From assembly GCA_014649555.1 (NCBI GenBank), contig BMTG01000008.1:310001-374000 (forward strand): 64,000 bases of DNA, in the 5' to 3' direction. This stretch comes from Streptomyces globisporus (lineage in GTDB: Bacteria > Actinomycetota > Actinomycetes > Streptomycetales > Streptomycetaceae). The notes beneath the pieces were generated by a model. The model was not told the DNA's origin. It did not search any database and was given only the letters and a program-made list of their open reading frames with translations. The position numbers and the translations under genes were made by a program. Positions within the stretch are counted from its first letter, which is position 1; each line of letters opens with the position of its first letter. This document shows, piece by piece, positions 19,096 to 31,828 of this stretch.

Positions 19096-21764
19096 TGGAG
19101 TCGGCTGAAATTCGCCGCCGCTGGCTGAGCTTCTTCGAGGAGCGCGGTCACACTGCCGTGCCTTCGGCGTCGCTCATCGCGGACGACCCGACTCTGCTGC
19201 TGGTCCCCGCGGGCATGGTCCCCTTCAAGCCGTACTTCCTCGGCGAGGTCAAGCCGCCCGCCCCGCGCGTCACCAGCGTGCAGAAGTGCGTGCGTACGCC
19301 GGACATCGAAGAGGTCGGCAAGACCACCCGCCACGGCACCTTCTTCCAGATGTGCGGCAACTTCTCCTTCGGGGACTACTTCAAGGAAGGGGCCATCCAC
19401 CTCGCCTGGGAGGCCCTGACCAACTCCGTCGAGGACGGCGGTTACGGCCTCGACCCCGAGAAGCTCTGGATCACCGTCTACCTCGACGACGACGAGGCCG
19501 AGGCCATCTGGCGCGACAAGATCGGCGTCCCCGCCGAGCGCATCCAGCGCCTGGGCAAGAAGGACAACTTCTGGTCCATGGGCGTCCCCGGACCCTGCGG
19601 CCCCTGCTCGGAGATCAACTACGACCGCGGCCCCGAGTTCGGTGTCGAGGGCGGCCCGGCCGTCAACGACGAGCGGTACGTGGAGATCTGGAACCTGGTC
19701 TTCATGCAGTACGAGCGCGGCGCGGGCGACGGCAAGGAGGACTTCCCGATCCTCGGGGACCTGCCGTCCAAGAACATCGACACCGGTCTCGGCCTGGAAC
19801 GCCTGGCGATGATCCTCCAGGGCGTACAGAACATGTACGAGACCGACACCCTGCGCGTCGTCATGGACAAGGCCACCGAGCTGACCGGCGTCCGCTACGG
19901 CGCCGAGAAGTCCACGGACGTCTCGCTCCGCGTCGTCGCCGACCACATCCGTACGTCGGTGATGCTCATCGGCGACGGCGTCACCCCCGGCAACGAGGGC
20001 CGCGGCTACGTGCTGCGCCGCATCATGCGCCGCGCCATCCGCAACATGCGCCTGATGGGCGCCACCGGCTCCGTCGTCAACGAGCTGGTGGACGTCGTGA
20101 TCAACACGATGGGGCTCCAGTACCCCGAGCTGATCACCGACCGCAAGCGCATCGAGACGGTCGCGCTCGCCGAGGAGGCGGCCTTCCTCAAGGCCCTCAA
20201 GGGCGGCACCAACATCCTGGAGACCGCCGTCACCGAGACCAAGGCCGCCGGCGGTCAGGTCCTCGCCGGGGACAAGGCGTTCCTGCTCCACGACACCTGG
20301 GGCTTCCCGATCGACCTCACCCTGGAGATGGCCGCCGAGCAGGGGCTCTCCGTGGACGAGGACGGCTTCCGCCGCCTCATGCAGGAGCAGCGCGACAAGG
20401 CCAAGGCCGACGCCCGCGCCAAGAAGACCGGTCACGCCGACCTCTCCGCCTACCGGGAGGTCGCCGACACCGCCGGCGCCACCGAGTTCACCGGCTACAC
20501 CAGCCTGGCCGGCGAGTCCACCATCGTCGGCCTGCTGGTCGACGGTGTGCCCTCGCCCGCCGCCACCGAGGGCGACGAGGTCGAGGTCGTCCTCGACCGC
20601 ACCCCCTTCTACGCCGAGGGCGGCGGCCAGCTCGCCGACACCGGCCGCATCCGGCTCGACACGGGTGCCGTGATCGAGGTGCGCGACGTCCAGAAGCCGG
20701 TCCCCGGCGTCCACGTCCACAAGGGCGTCGTCCAGGTCGGCGAGGTGACGGTCGGAGCCTCCGTCTTCGCCTCCATCGACAACACCCGCCGCCGAGCCAT
20801 CGCCCGCGCCCACAGCGCCACCCACCTCACGCACCAGGCGCTGCGTGACGCGCTCGGCCCTACGGCCGCCCAGGCCGGCTCCGAGAACTCGCCCGGCCGC
20901 TTCCGCTTCGACTTCGGTTCGCCCGCCGCCGTCCCCGGCACGGTCCTCACCGACGTGGAGCAGCGGATCAACGAGGTCCTTTCGCGTGAACTCGACGTCC
21001 AGGCCGAGGTCATGTCGATCGACGAGGCCAAGAAGCAGGGCGCCATCGCCGAGTTCGGCGAGAAGTACGGCGAGCGGGTGCGGGTCGTCACCATCGGCGA
21101 CTTCTCCAAGGAGCTGTGCGGCGGCACCCACGTCGGCAACACCGCCCAGCTGGGTCTGGTGAAGCTGCTCGGAGAGTCCTCCATCGGTTCCGGCGTGCGC
21201 CGCATCGAGGCCCTGGTCGGCGTGGACGCGTACAACTTCCTCGCCAAGGAGCACACGGTCGTCGCCCAGCTCCAGGAGCTGGTCAAGGGCCGTCCCGAGG
21301 AGCTGCCCGAGAAGATCGCGGGCATGCTCGGCAAGCTGAAGGACGCCGAGAAGGAGATCGAGAAGTTCCGCGCGGAGAAGGTCCTCGCGGCCGCCGCCGG
21401 GCTCGTCGAGTCCGCCAAGGACGTCCGCGGCGTCGCCCTGGTCACCGGCCAGGTCCCCGACGGCACCTCCGCCGACGACCTGCGCAAGCTGGTCCTGGAC
21501 GTCCGAGGCCGCATCCAGGGCGGCCGCGCGGCCGTCGTGGCCCTGTTCACCACGGCCAACGGCCGCCCGCTCACCGTCATCGCCACCAACGAGGCCGCCC
21601 GCGAGCGCGGTCTCAAGGCCGGTGACCTCGTGCGTACGGCCGCCAAGACCCTCGGCGGCGGTGGCGGCGGCAAGCCGGACGTCGCCCAGGGCGGCGGCAC
21701 GAACCCGGCCGCCATCGGAGACGCCGTCGCGGCGGTCGAACGCCTCGTCACCGAGACGGCGTGA
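19095..21764 (+). CDS. alaS: Alanyl-tRNA synthetase
   Basis: AlaS charges tRNA-Ala and edits mischarged Ser/Gly. It has 889 residues. The class II catalytic core is at the N-terminus ([54 protein letters not shown]). The editing domain has the zinc motif [11 protein letters not shown] and the second half CGGTHVGNT, both complete, so editing is expected. The C-terminal DHHA1-type oligomerisation domain is [15 protein letters not shown]. The ATG overlaps the previous stop, and its own TGA overlaps the GTG of ruvX by 4 bases. Confidence 0.98.
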   Translation: MESAEIRRRWLSFFEERGHTAVPSASLIADDPTLLLVPAGMVPFKPYFLGEVKPPAPRVTSVQKCVRTPDIEEVGKTTRHGTFFQMCGNFSFGDYFKEGAIHLAWEALTNSVEDGGYGLDPEKLWITVYLDDDEAEAIWRDKIGVPAERIQRLGKKDNFWSMGVPGPCGPCSEINYDRGPEFGVEGGPAVNDERYVEIWNLVFMQYERGAGDGKEDFPILGDLPSKNIDTGLGLERLAMILQGVQNMYETDTLRVVMDKATELTGVRYGAEKSTDVSLRVVADHIRTSVMLIGDGVTPGNEGRGYVLRRIMRRAIRNMRLMGATGSVVNELVDVVINTMGLQYPELITDRKRIETVALAEEAAFLKALKGGTNILETAVTETKAAGGQVLAGDKAFLLHDTWGFPIDLTLEMAAEQGLSVDEDGFRRLMQEQRDKAKADARAKKTGHADLSAYREVADTAGATEFTGYTSLAGESTIVGLLVDGVPSPAATEGDEVEVVLDRTPFYAEGGGQLADTGRIRLDTGAVIEVRDVQKPVPGVHVHKGVVQVGEVTVGASVFASIDNTRRRAIARAHSATHLTHQALRDALGPTAAQAGSENSPGRFRFDFGSPAAVPGTVLTDVEQRINEVLSRELDVQAEVMSIDEAKKQGAIAEFGEKYGERVRVVTIGDFSKELCGGTHVGNTAQLGLVKLLGESSIGSGVRRIEALVGVDAYNFLAKEHTVVAQLQELVKGRPEELPEKIAGMLGKLKDAEKEIEKFRAEKVLAAAAGLVESAKDVRGVALVTGQVPDGTSADDLRKLVLDVRGRIQGGRAAVVALFTTANGRPLTVIATNEAARERGLKAGDLVRTAAKTLGGGGGGKPDVAQGGGTNPAAIGDAVAAVERLVTETA

Positions 21765-22246
21765 CGAGCGCGATGACGCAGATGCGCCGAGGCCGGCGGC
21801 TCGCCGTCGACGTCGGGGACGCCCGGATCGGGGTCGCCTCGTGCGACCCCGACGGGATCCTGGCCACGCCGGTGGAGACCGTGCCGGGACGCGATGTCCC
21901 GGCCGCCCACCGGCGGCTCCGCCAGATCGTCGAGGAGTACGAGCCGATCGAGGTCATCCTCGGTCTGCCGCGCTCCCTCGGTGGCGGCGAGGGTCCGGCG
22001 GCCGCCAAGGTCCGGGAGTTCGCGCAGACGTTCGCCCGGTCTATCGCACCGGTCCCGGTGCGACTGGTGGACGAGAGGATGACCACAGTGACGGCGGCCC
22101 AGGGCATGCGCGCCTCGGGTGTGAAGTCCAAGAAGGGCCGGTCTGTCATCGACCAGGCTGCCGCTGTGGTGATCCTTCAGAACGCTCTGGAGTCCGAACG
22201 GGCGTCAGGCAATCCCCCGGGCGAGGGCGTCGAAGTGGTTGTCTGA
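21761..22246 (+). CDS. ruvX: RuvX/YqgF, putative pre-16S rRNA nuclease and Holliday junction resolvase-like protein
   Basis: RuvX (YqgF) has an RNase H-like fold; it is tied to 5' maturation of 16S rRNA, and a Holliday junction resolvase role has also been proposed. It has 161 residues from GTG 21761, which overlaps the alaS stop (GTGA). The first catalytic aspartate lies in [14 protein letters not shown], the second acidic site in [10 protein letters not shown], and the last in [29 protein letters not shown] is the conserved middle motif. The order alaS-ruvX-mltG-aroE is typical of actinobacteria. An alternative ATG lies at 21773. Confidence 0.93.
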   Translation: MTSAMTQMRRGRRLAVDVGDARIGVASCDPDGILATPVETVPGRDVPAAHRRLRQIVEEYEPIEVILGLPRSLGGGEGPAAAKVREFAQTFARSIAPVPVRLVDERMTTVTAAQGMRASGVKSKKGRSVIDQAAAVVILQNALESERASGNPPGEGVEVVV

Positions 22247-22344
22247 TCGCGATACGGTAACGTTCCGCGCGATGCGGCGGTGTTCGAACAAACCGCACAG
22301 CGAAGCGAAGAGACGGAACGTCGTCTCGCGGCTCTAGGGGATCG

Positions 22345-24132
22345 ATGACTGAGTATGGCCGGGGCCCCGGCTCCGAACCGTGGCATCCCGAGGATCCCCT
22401 GTACGGGGACCAGGGATGGGATGGCCGCCAGGCCGCCCACGGCCAGAGCCAGTACGGCGACCAGCAGCAGTCCTATCCGCAGGACCCGTACACCCAGCAG
22501 CACCAGAACCACCAGCAGTACCAGGGTCACCAGCAGCAGCCGTACGAGCAGCATCAGCAGTACGGCCAGCAGCAGAACCACCAGCACCAGCAGCAGAGCC
22601 ACCAGCAGTACGGCACGCCCCAGCAGGATCCGTACGCCCAGCAGCCCGGTGCCCAGCCGCAGTACAACGGCGGATGGGACACCGGCCAGCAGGCCGCCAT
22701 GCCGTACGGGGCCGGGCCCCAGGACCCGTACGCGCAGCACCCCGGCGGCTACGACACGGGCCAGGACTACTACGGCACGCCGGAGGCCTACCCTCCGCCG
22801 CAGCCCCCGGGCCGCCGCGAGGCCGCGCCCGAACAGCAGCCCCAGCAGCAGTCGCAGCACCAGCAGGGATCGACGGACTGGGATCCGGATCAGCCGCAGG
22901 AGGAGACGCACCCTTTCTTCACCGGTGCCGACGACCCGGCCGACCGTGAGCCGCGCGACGACGACGATGACCCGGACGACGACGGATCGCGCTCCTCGCG
23001 CCGTGACCGCGGGGGCAACGAGCGCCGGGGCGGCAAGGGCAAGAAGAAAAAGAGCCGCAGCGGCTGCGCCTGCCTGGTGGTCTCCGTCGTCCTGGTCGGC
23101 GGCCTCGGTGGCGTCGGCTACGTCGGCTACACCTTCTGGAAGAAGCAGTTCGGCGCCCCGGCCGACTATGCGGGGTCGGGCAGCGGCGAGCAGGTCGAGG
23201 TCGAGATTCCCGAGGGAGCGTTCGGGTACGACATCGCGAACATCCTGCGCAAGCAGGGGGTCATCAAGTCGTCCGACGCCTTTGTCGCGGCGCAGAACGA
23301 CAACCCCAAGGGCAAGCTGATCCAGGCCGGCGTCTATCTCCTGAACAAGGAGATGTCGGCGGCCAGCGCGGTCACCCTGATGCTTGATCCGAAGAGCCAG
23401 AACGCGTTCGTGATCCCTGAGGGGACGCGTAACGCGAAGGTCTACGAGCTGATCGACACGCGGCTCAAGCTCAAGAAGGGCACCACGGCCGACATCGCCA
23501 AGACCAAGGCGGAGAGCCTCGGACTGCCCGACTGGGCCGATGACAACCCGGACGTGAAGGACCCGCTGGAAGGATTCCTCTATCCGGCCGCCTATCCGGT
23601 CGCCAAGGGGTCCAAGCCCGAGGACGCGCTGAAGCGGATGGTCTCGCGGGCGAACAAGGAGTACGGCAAGCTCGACCTCGAGGGCAGCGCGAAGAAGCTC
23701 GGCCTGAAGACCCCGTGGGAGCTCATCACCGTCGCGAGCCTCGTGCAGGTCGAGGGCAAGTACAAGCACGACTTCGACAAGGTCGCGCGGGTCGTCTACA
23801 ACCGGCTCAAGCCGGGCAACATGGAGACTGTCGGACGGCTGGAATTCGACTCCACGGTCAACTACATCAAGGGCCAGAGCACCCTGGACATCGGTGCCGT
23901 GGACGATCTGCGGAAGATTGACGACCCGTACAACACGTACAAGATCATCGGTCTGCCTTCCGGGCCGATCAGCAACCCGGGTGCGGACGCCCTGCACTCG
24001 GCGATGAACCCCACACCGGGCCCCTGGTACTACTTCGTCTCGATCAACGAGGACAAGACCGTCTTCGCCGAGACCAACGAGGAGCACGAGAAGAACCGGC
24101 GGGAGTACGAGGACGGGAAGGCCGGCCAGTGA
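22345..24132 (+). CDS. mltG: Endolytic murein transglycosylase MltG with a long Gln/His-rich cytoplasmic domain
   Basis: MltG (YceG family) cuts nascent glycan strands during peptidoglycan synthesis. It has 595 residues; ATG 22345 follows AGGGGAT. The first ~175 residues are a low-complexity segment rich in Gln, His, Tyr and Pro, with many QQ and HQQ runs, followed by an acidic DDDDDPDDDG-type patch and a basic KGKKKKSR stretch. A single membrane helix (about residues 243-262) leads to the extracytoplasmic YceG domain, with a LysM-like part (VEVEIPEGAFGYDIANIL) and the catalytic glutamate at about residue 470 in LITVASLVQVEGKY. SGLPSGPISNPG-like sequence (IGLPSGPISNPG) confirms the family. 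The stop overlaps aroE by 4 bases. Confidence 0.93.
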   Translation: MTEYGRGPGSEPWHPEDPLYGDQGWDGRQAAHGQSQYGDQQQSYPQDPYTQQHQNHQQYQGHQQQPYEQHQQYGQQQNHQHQQQSHQQYGTPQQDPYAQQPGAQPQYNGGWDTGQQAAMPYGAGPQDPYAQHPGGYDTGQDYYGTPEAYPPPQPPGRREAAPEQQPQQQSQHQQGSTDWDPDQPQEETHPFFTGADDPADREPRDDDDDPDDDGSRSSRRDRGGNERRGGKGKKKKSRSGCACLVVSVVLVGGLGGVGYVGYTFWKKQFGAPADYAGSGSGEQVEVEIPEGAFGYDIANILRKQGVIKSSDAFVAAQNDNPKGKLIQAGVYLLNKEMSAASAVTLMLDPKSQNAFVIPEGTRNAKVYELIDTRLKLKKGTTADIAKTKAESLGLPDWADDNPDVKDPLEGFLYPAAYPVAKGSKPEDALKRMVSRANKEYGKLDLEGSAKKLGLKTPWELITVASLVQVEGKYKHDFDKVARVVYNRLKPGNMETVGRLEFDSTVNYIKGQSTLDIGAVDDLRKIDDPYNTYKIIGLPSGPISNPGADALHSAMNPTPGPWYYFVSINEDKTVFAETNEEHEKNRREYEDGKAGQ

Positions 24133-24956
24133 GCGAGCCACGCCGGGCCGCCGTCCTCGGCTCGCCCATCGCCCACTCCCTCTCCCCGGTCCTGCACCGC
24201 GCCGCCTACGCCGAACTCGGCCTGGAGCACTGGTCCTACGACCGGTTCGAGGTCGACGAGGCGGCGCTGCCCGGATTCATCGAGGGTCTTGACGCCTCCT
24301 GGGCGGGGCTGTCCCTGACCATGCCGCTCAAGCGGGCGATCATCCCGCTGCTCGACGAGGTCAGTGCGACGGCCGCCTCCGTGGAGGCCGTCAACACGGT
24401 CGTGTTCACCGACGACGGCCGCCGGGTCGGCGACAACACCGACATCCCCGGCATGGTCGCCGCCCTGCGGGAACGTGGCGTCGACAAGGTGGAATCCGCC
24501 GCCGTCCTCGGCGCCGGCGCCACCGCCTCCTCCGCACTGGCCGCGCTCGCCGTGGTCTGCGCGGGGCCCGTCACGGCGTATGTGCGCAGCCCCGAGCGGG
24601 CCGCCGAGATGCGCGGCTGGGGAGAGCGGCTCGGGGTCGACGTCATCACCGTCGACTGGGCCGACGCGGCGGCGGCACTGAGCGCACCCCTGGTCATCGC
24701 CACCACCCCGGCGGGTGCGACGGACGCCTTCACTGGCTCCGTGCCCGAGGCTCCGGGCATCCTCTTCGACGTGCTGTACGAGCCGTGGCCCACCGAACTC
24801 GCCGCCGCCTGGTCCGCCCACGGCGGGGCGGTCGTCGGCGGGCTCGACCTCCTTGTTCACCAGGCACTGCTCCAGGTCGAGCAGATGACCGGCCGGATCC
24901 CGGCGCCGCTCGCCGCCATGCGGCAGGCCGGTGAGGCCGCGCTCGCTTCCCGCTGA
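24129..24956 (+). CDS. aroE: Shikimate dehydrogenase
   Basis: AroE reduces 3-dehydroshikimate to shikimate with NADPH. It has 275 residues from GTG 24129, which overlaps the mltG stop. Substrate-binding SPIAHSLSPVLH and LTMPLK (catalytic Lys), AVNTVV and DNTDIPGM (catalytic Asp) are all present. The nucleotide-binding loop is VLGAGATASSALAAL. It is the first of the aro genes here, but a hairpin separates it from aroC. Confidence 0.95.
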   Translation: MSEPRRAAVLGSPIAHSLSPVLHRAAYAELGLEHWSYDRFEVDEAALPGFIEGLDASWAGLSLTMPLKRAIIPLLDEVSATAASVEAVNTVVFTDDGRRVGDNTDIPGMVAALRERGVDKVESAAVLGAGATASSALAALAVVCAGPVTAYVRSPERAAEMRGWGERLGVDVITVDWADAAAALSAPLVIATTPAGATDAFTGSVPEAPGILFDVLYEPWPTELAAAWSAHGGAVVGGLDLLVHQALLQVEQMTGRIPAPLAAMRQAGEAALASR

Positions 24957-24972
24957 CCGGCCGCCCACGGGC

Positions 24973-25001
24973 GTCGCCGGTCCGTCTGCTGGACCGGCGA
25001 C
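24973..25001 (+). terminator. Hairpin between aroE and aroC
   Basis: A perfect 11 bp stem (24973-24983 with 24991-25001) with a 7 nt loop and no T-run. It may end the mltG-aroE transcript and imply a separate promoter for aroC. Confidence 0.5.
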
Positions 25002-25100
25002 CGGATCGTGCCTCCGTTCGTGGGAGGATCGGGGGTGGCGGGCCAGGGCCGCGCACCCGGTGGCGCCGTTGGATTTCAGGCGCGAGCATGAGGAGCACCG

Positions 25101-28356
<3,256 letters not shown>

Positions 28357-28402
28357 CACCCCGCGGTTCCCGTCCGTCCCGCCGCGCGGCCGACGGGCAC
28401 TT

Positions 28403-28448
28403 CGTACCCTCCCGGGCCGTTCACCCCGAGACGGCCCGGGAAGGTACG
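28403..28448 (+). terminator. Terminator after aroQ
   Basis: An 18 bp stem with a single mismatch (28403-28420 with 28431-28448) and a 10 nt loop. A TACGGT overlapping its right arm (28444-28449) could be the -10 of the next gene. Confidence 0.75.
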
Positions 28449-28498
28449 GTAGCCCTCCCAGCAGCGCCAGTTGCAGTGACGAGACGGAGTGGCACCGG

Positions 28499-29431
28499 AT
28501 GCAGCACGCAGTGGGGGCCCCGCTGCCGCCCCACGGACCCGGTAGCGGGCACGTCGGCCGGCCGTACCAGGCCCAGCAGCCCGGCCACCCCGGCCTGCCC
28601 CCGATATCCCCGCCGCCCCCGGGCCCCGGCCAGGCACTGCCCTCGCCTCCGCCCCCCGGCCAGGCCCCGCTCCCGCCGGCCCCCGGCCAGGCTCCTCCCG
28701 CCCCCGGACACGTTCAGCCGCCGCCCGCACCCGGCCAGGCCCCGGGCCCCGCCTGGAGCGGCACCGGCCCCACGCCCCCCGCCCGGGAGGCCGTCGGACA
28801 CACCGGACACGTCCAGCTGCCCCCGGGCGGCCCCGTGCCGCTGCCCGCGCCCCCCGCCGAGCCCGGCACCGGCGGTGCGACGCTCGCCGTGCTGCTCATC
28901 GGTCCGGCCGGCGCGGGCAAGACCACCGTGGCCAAGCTCTGGGCGGCCCGCCGCCGGGTGCCCACCGCCCACGTCTCCCTCGACGACGTCCGCGAATGGG
29001 TCCGCTCCGGATTCGCCGATCCGCAGGCCGGCTGGAACGACCACTCCGAGGCCCAGTACCGCCTGGCCCGCCGCACCTGTGGCTTCGCCGCCCGCAACTT
29101 CCTCGCCAACGGCATCTCCTGCATCCTCGACGACGCCGTCTTCCCCGACCGCCCGGTCGTCGGCCTCGGCGGCTGGAAGCGCCATGTGGGCCCCGGCCTG
29201 CTGCCCGTGGTCCTGCTGCCCGGCCTGGAGATCGTCCTGGAGCGCAACGCGGCGCGCAGCGGCAACCGCCGGCTCTCCGACGAGGAGGTCGCCCGCATCC
29301 ACGGCCGGATGGCCGGCTGGTACGGCTCCGGCCTCCCGATCATCGACAACTCCACGTACGACGTCGAGACCACCGCTCGCGTCCTGGACGACGTGCTGGC
29401 CCGCTCCATCGCGAGCCCGCCCGCCTGGTAG
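28499..29431 (+). CDS. P-loop kinase-like ATP-binding protein with Pro/Gly-rich N-terminal repeats
   Basis: A 310-residue protein. The first ~125 residues are low complexity and built from Pro, Gly, Ala and Gln, with repeats of the type PGQAP/PPAPGQAP; no membrane helix is seen. The C-terminal half is a P-loop kinase of the zeta-toxin/chloramphenicol-phosphotransferase-like group: Walker A GPAGAGKTTVAKLWA (about residues 137-151), SLDDVREWVRSGF, an R/LID-like RNAARSGNRRLSDEEVARI, and a terminal ADVL-type helix. The substrate is unknown. It stands between the aro genes and the M24 protein. ATG 28499 has only a weak site (GGAG about 10 bp upstream). Confidence 0.8.
   Translation: MQHAVGAPLPPHGPGSGHVGRPYQAQQPGHPGLPPISPPPPGPGQALPSPPPPGQAPLPPAPGQAPPAPGHVQPPPAPGQAPGPAWSGTGPTPPAREAVGHTGHVQLPPGGPVPLPAPPAEPGTGGATLAVLLIGPAGAGKTTVAKLWAARRRVPTAHVSLDDVREWVRSGFADPQAGWNDHSEAQYRLARRTCGFAARNFLANGISCILDDAVFPDRPVVGLGGWKRHVGPGLLPVVLLPGLEIVLERNAARSGNRRLSDEEVARIHGRMAGWYGSGLPIIDNSTYDVETTARVLDDVLARSIASPPAW
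28621..28745 (+). repeat. Short CCCGGCCAGGC repeats within the P-loop kinase gene
   Basis: About five imperfectly spaced copies of CCCGGCCAGGC encode the PGQA units of the N-terminal low-complexity region. Repeat number may vary between strains by slippage. Confidence 0.7.
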
Positions 29432-29487
29432 CGGAGCCTCGCCCCCCGGTCGGGTGCGCTGACCGGGCGGGCCACCGCGCCCGCTCG

Positions 29488-29499
29488 TACGCTCGAACC
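29488..29499 (+). promoter_or_regulatory. Candidate -10 giving a leaderless transcript of the M24-family gene
   Basis: TACGCT (29488-29493) lies 6 bp before ATG 29500, and there is no Shine-Dalgarno sequence in the 68 bp gap. The transcript would start at the ATG. Confidence 0.4.
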
Positions 29500-30606
29500 A
29501 TGTCAGAGGTGCACGCCGTCCGACGCGGGCTGCTCCGCGACAGGTGCGCCGCCGCGGGCTCCGCGGCCGCCCTGGTCTCCCGTCCCGCCAACGTCCGCTA
29601 TCTCGCGGGCGGAGCGCCCCCCGGCGCCGTGCTGCTGCTCGGCCCCGACGAGGACGTTCTGCTCTGCCCCCGGGCCCCGGCAGGCGAAGGCGCCCACGGG
29701 CGGCCCGACGAGGCCCTGCGGATCGACCTCCTGCCCGCCCCGGACGAGGACCCGGTGGTCGCCGCCGCCGGTCTCGCCGCCGCGTCGGGAGCGGAGTCGC
29801 TCGCCGTGGAGGAGCACGATCTGACCGTGGCCCGGCACCGGGCCATGGGGAAGTCCGCCCCGCGCCTGAAACTGGCTGATCTGGGCTTCACCGTGGAACA
29901 GCAGCGGATCGTCAAGGACGAGGAGGAGATCGGCTGCCTCCGGATCGCCGCCGAGATCACCGACCAGGCCCTCGGTGAACTCCTCGAATCGATCCTGGTC
30001 GGCCGGACCGAACGCCACCTCGCCCTGGAACTGGAGCGCCGCCTCGTCGACCACGGTGCGGACGGCCCCGCCTTCGTGACCTCCGTGGCCACCGGACCCA
30101 ACTCCGGCCAGGGACGCCACCGGCCCTCTGACCGCAGGGTGGAGGAGGGAGATTTCCTCTCCGTCCGCCTCGGGGCGAGCTACCACGGCTACCGCTGCGA
30201 GATCGGCCGTACGTTCGTCATCGGCACCGCCCCCGCCGAGTGGCAGATCGAGCTGTACGACCTCGTTTTCGCCGCTCAGCGGGCAGGCAGGGAGGCCCTG
30301 GCGCCCGGTGCCGCCTACCGGGACGTGGACCGTGCGGCCCGGCATCCGCTGGAGTCCGCGGGGCACGGAGAGGGCCTCCAGCCGAGCACCGGGCACGGTG
30401 TGGGGCTCGAAATCGAGGAGGACCCGCAACTGGCACCGACAGCCATGGGTAAACTGGACGCTTGTGTGCCGGTCACCGTCGGACCGGGGGTCCACCTCCC
30501 GGGCCGGGGCGGTGTCCGGATCGATGACACGCTCGTCGTGCGCCCCGAGGCGGACGGCGGACCCGAGCTACTCACCATGACGACCAAGGAGCTGCTCGCG
30601 CTCTAG
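29500..30606 (+). CDS. M24 (aminopeptidase P/Xaa-Pro) family protein lacking most metal ligands
   Basis: A 368-residue protein with a creatinase-type N-terminal domain (1-130, [15 protein letters not shown]) and a pita-bread M24 domain. Compared with aminopeptidase P, where two Asp, one His and two Glu bind the metals, I see Arg at 223 ([10 protein letters not shown]) for the first Asp, Glu 234 (CEIGRTF) for the second, His 299 kept (GHGVGLE), Gly 328 (VGPG) for the first Glu and Asp 342 (RIDD) for the second. The catalytic His after the GLE motif is also Glu 306. Normal peptidase activity is therefore unlikely. It lies directly upstream of efp, where Xaa-Pro peptidases are often found. Confidence 0.87.
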   Translation: MSEVHAVRRGLLRDRCAAAGSAAALVSRPANVRYLAGGAPPGAVLLLGPDEDVLLCPRAPAGEGAHGRPDEALRIDLLPAPDEDPVVAAAGLAAASGAESLAVEEHDLTVARHRAMGKSAPRLKLADLGFTVEQQRIVKDEEEIGCLRIAAEITDQALGELLESILVGRTERHLALELERRLVDHGADGPAFVTSVATGPNSGQGRHRPSDRRVEEGDFLSVRLGASYHGYRCEIGRTFVIGTAPAEWQIELYDLVFAAQRAGREALAPGAAYRDVDRAARHPLESAGHGEGLQPSTGHGVGLEIEEDPQLAPTAMGKLDACVPVTVGPGVHLPGRGGVRIDDTLVVRPEADGGPELLTMTTKELLAL

Positions 30607-30656
30607 CGCAGATCCTCGGTCGTTCCACCAGCTTCAGTCCAGGAGATTCCGCAACC

Positions 30657-31223
30657 GTGGCTTCCACGAACGACCTCAAGAACGGCATGGTGCTCAAGCT
30701 CGACGGAGGCCAGCTCTGGTCCGTCGTCGAGTTCCAGCACGTCAAGCCCGGCAAGGGCCCTGCCTTCGTGCGCACCAAGCTCAAGAACGTGCTCTCCGGC
30801 AAGGTCGTCGACAAGACGTTCAACGCCGGCGTGAAGGTCGAGTCGGCCACCATTGACCGCCGCGACATGCAGTTCTCGTACATGGACGGCGAGTACTTCG
30901 TCTTCATGGACATGGACACGTACGACCAGCTCATGGTCGACCGCAAGGCCGTCGGCGACGCCGCCAACTTCCTGATCGAGGGCTTCACCGCCTCCGTCGC
31001 CCAGTACGAGGGCGCCGTGCTTTACGTCGAGCTGCCCGCCGCCGTCGAGCTGACGATCCAGCACACCGACCCGGGCGTCCAGGGCGACCGCTCCACCGGT
31101 GGCACCAAGCCCGCCACGCTGGAGACCGGTTACGAGATCGGCGTGCCGCTCTTCATCACCACCGGCGAGAAGATCAAGGTCGACACCCGCTCGGGCGACT
31201 ACCTCGGCCGGGTGAACAGCTAA
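30657..31223 (+). CDS. efp: Translation elongation factor P
   Basis: EF-P relieves ribosome stalling at consecutive prolines. It has 188 residues, the standard three-domain OB/KOW size, from GTG 30657 with AGGAG upstream. The tip loop [11 protein letters not shown] carries Lys 33 within PGKGPA, the form typical of actinobacteria, where the loop is thought to work without the E. coli beta-lysyl modification. [20 protein letters not shown] is the C-terminal signature. Many Pro-rich proteins in this window (relA leader, P-loop kinase, GH6 linker) are likely EF-P clients. The stop is 2 bp from nusB. Confidence 0.97.
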   Translation: MASTNDLKNGMVLKLDGGQLWSVVEFQHVKPGKGPAFVRTKLKNVLSGKVVDKTFNAGVKVESATIDRRDMQFSYMDGEYFVFMDMDTYDQLMVDRKAVGDAANFLIEGFTASVAQYEGAVLYVELPAAVELTIQHTDPGVQGDRSTGGTKPATLETGYEIGVPLFITTGEKIKVDTRSGDYLGRVNS

Positions 31224-31225
31224 CC

Positions 31226-31657
31226 GTGGCCGCCCGGAACAAGGCCCGCAAGCGCGCCTTCCAGATTCTCTTCGAGGCCGACCAGCGCGGTGAGTCCGTG
31301 CAGAGCGTTCTCGCGGACTGGGTTCGGCACTCGCGGACCGACGACCGTCAGCCGCCGGTCGGTGAGTTCACGATGGAGCTCGTCGAGGGGTACGCGCAGT
31401 ACGCGGACCGGATCGACGACCTCATCGTCACCTACGCCGTGGACTGGGAGATCGACCGTATGCCGGTCGTCGACCGGAGTATCCTGCGGCTCGGTGCGTA
31501 CGAGCTGATCTGGATGGACGAGACCCCGGACGCCGTGGTGATCGACGAGGCCGTCCAGCTGGCCAAGGAGTTCTCCACCGATGACTCCCCGTCCTTCGTG
31601 AACGGCCTGCTGGCCCGTTTCAAGGACCTCAAGCCGAACCTCCGCCGGGAGCAGTAG
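31226..31657 (+). CDS. nusB: Transcription antitermination factor NusB
   Basis: NusB, with NusE (S10), joins the antitermination complex on rRNA operons. It is an all-helical protein of 143 residues from GTG 31226, only 2 bp after efp. Visible are KARKRAFQILFEADQRGE at the start and VDRSILRLGAYELIW and VIDEAVQLAKEFSTDDSPSF in the second half, all NusB signatures. It probably shares a transcript with efp. Confidence 0.96.
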   Translation: MAARNKARKRAFQILFEADQRGESVQSVLADWVRHSRTDDRQPPVGEFTMELVEGYAQYADRIDDLIVTYAVDWEIDRMPVVDRSILRLGAYELIWMDETPDAVVIDEAVQLAKEFSTDDSPSFVNGLLARFKDLKPNLRREQ

Positions 31658-31689
31658 CCCCCGGCGGCCGCGCTTCGGCCGCACACCAC

Positions 31690-31723
31690 GAAGGGCCCGC
31701 AGCCGACCGGCTGCGGGCCCTTC
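31690..31723 (+). terminator. Terminator after nusB
   Basis: A perfect 15 bp stem (31690-31704 with 31709-31723) and a 4 nt loop, 33 bp past the nusB stop. Confidence 0.8.
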
Positions 31724-31755
31724 GGTGTACCCGGGGCGGCCTCGGGCACACAAAC

Positions 31756-31793
31756 GCCGGGTGGGCGGAGCCCGAAGGCCCCGCCCACCCGGC
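31756..31793 (-). terminator. Terminator after bldD
   Basis: A second hairpin in the same gap: a perfect 13 bp stem (31756-31768 with 31781-31793) with a 12 nt loop. It lies 36 bp past the stop of the convergent bldD. Confidence 0.7.
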
Positions 31794-31828
31794 GGCACGT
31801 TTCTGCTGTGGGGTCCGGCCCCGCTTGC

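Noticed and set aside
22281-22290. TGTTCGAACA before mltG as a LexA/SOS box
   Set aside because: Actinobacterial SOS boxes are GAAC-N4-GTTC; here the half-sites are in the opposite order without the 4 bp spacer.
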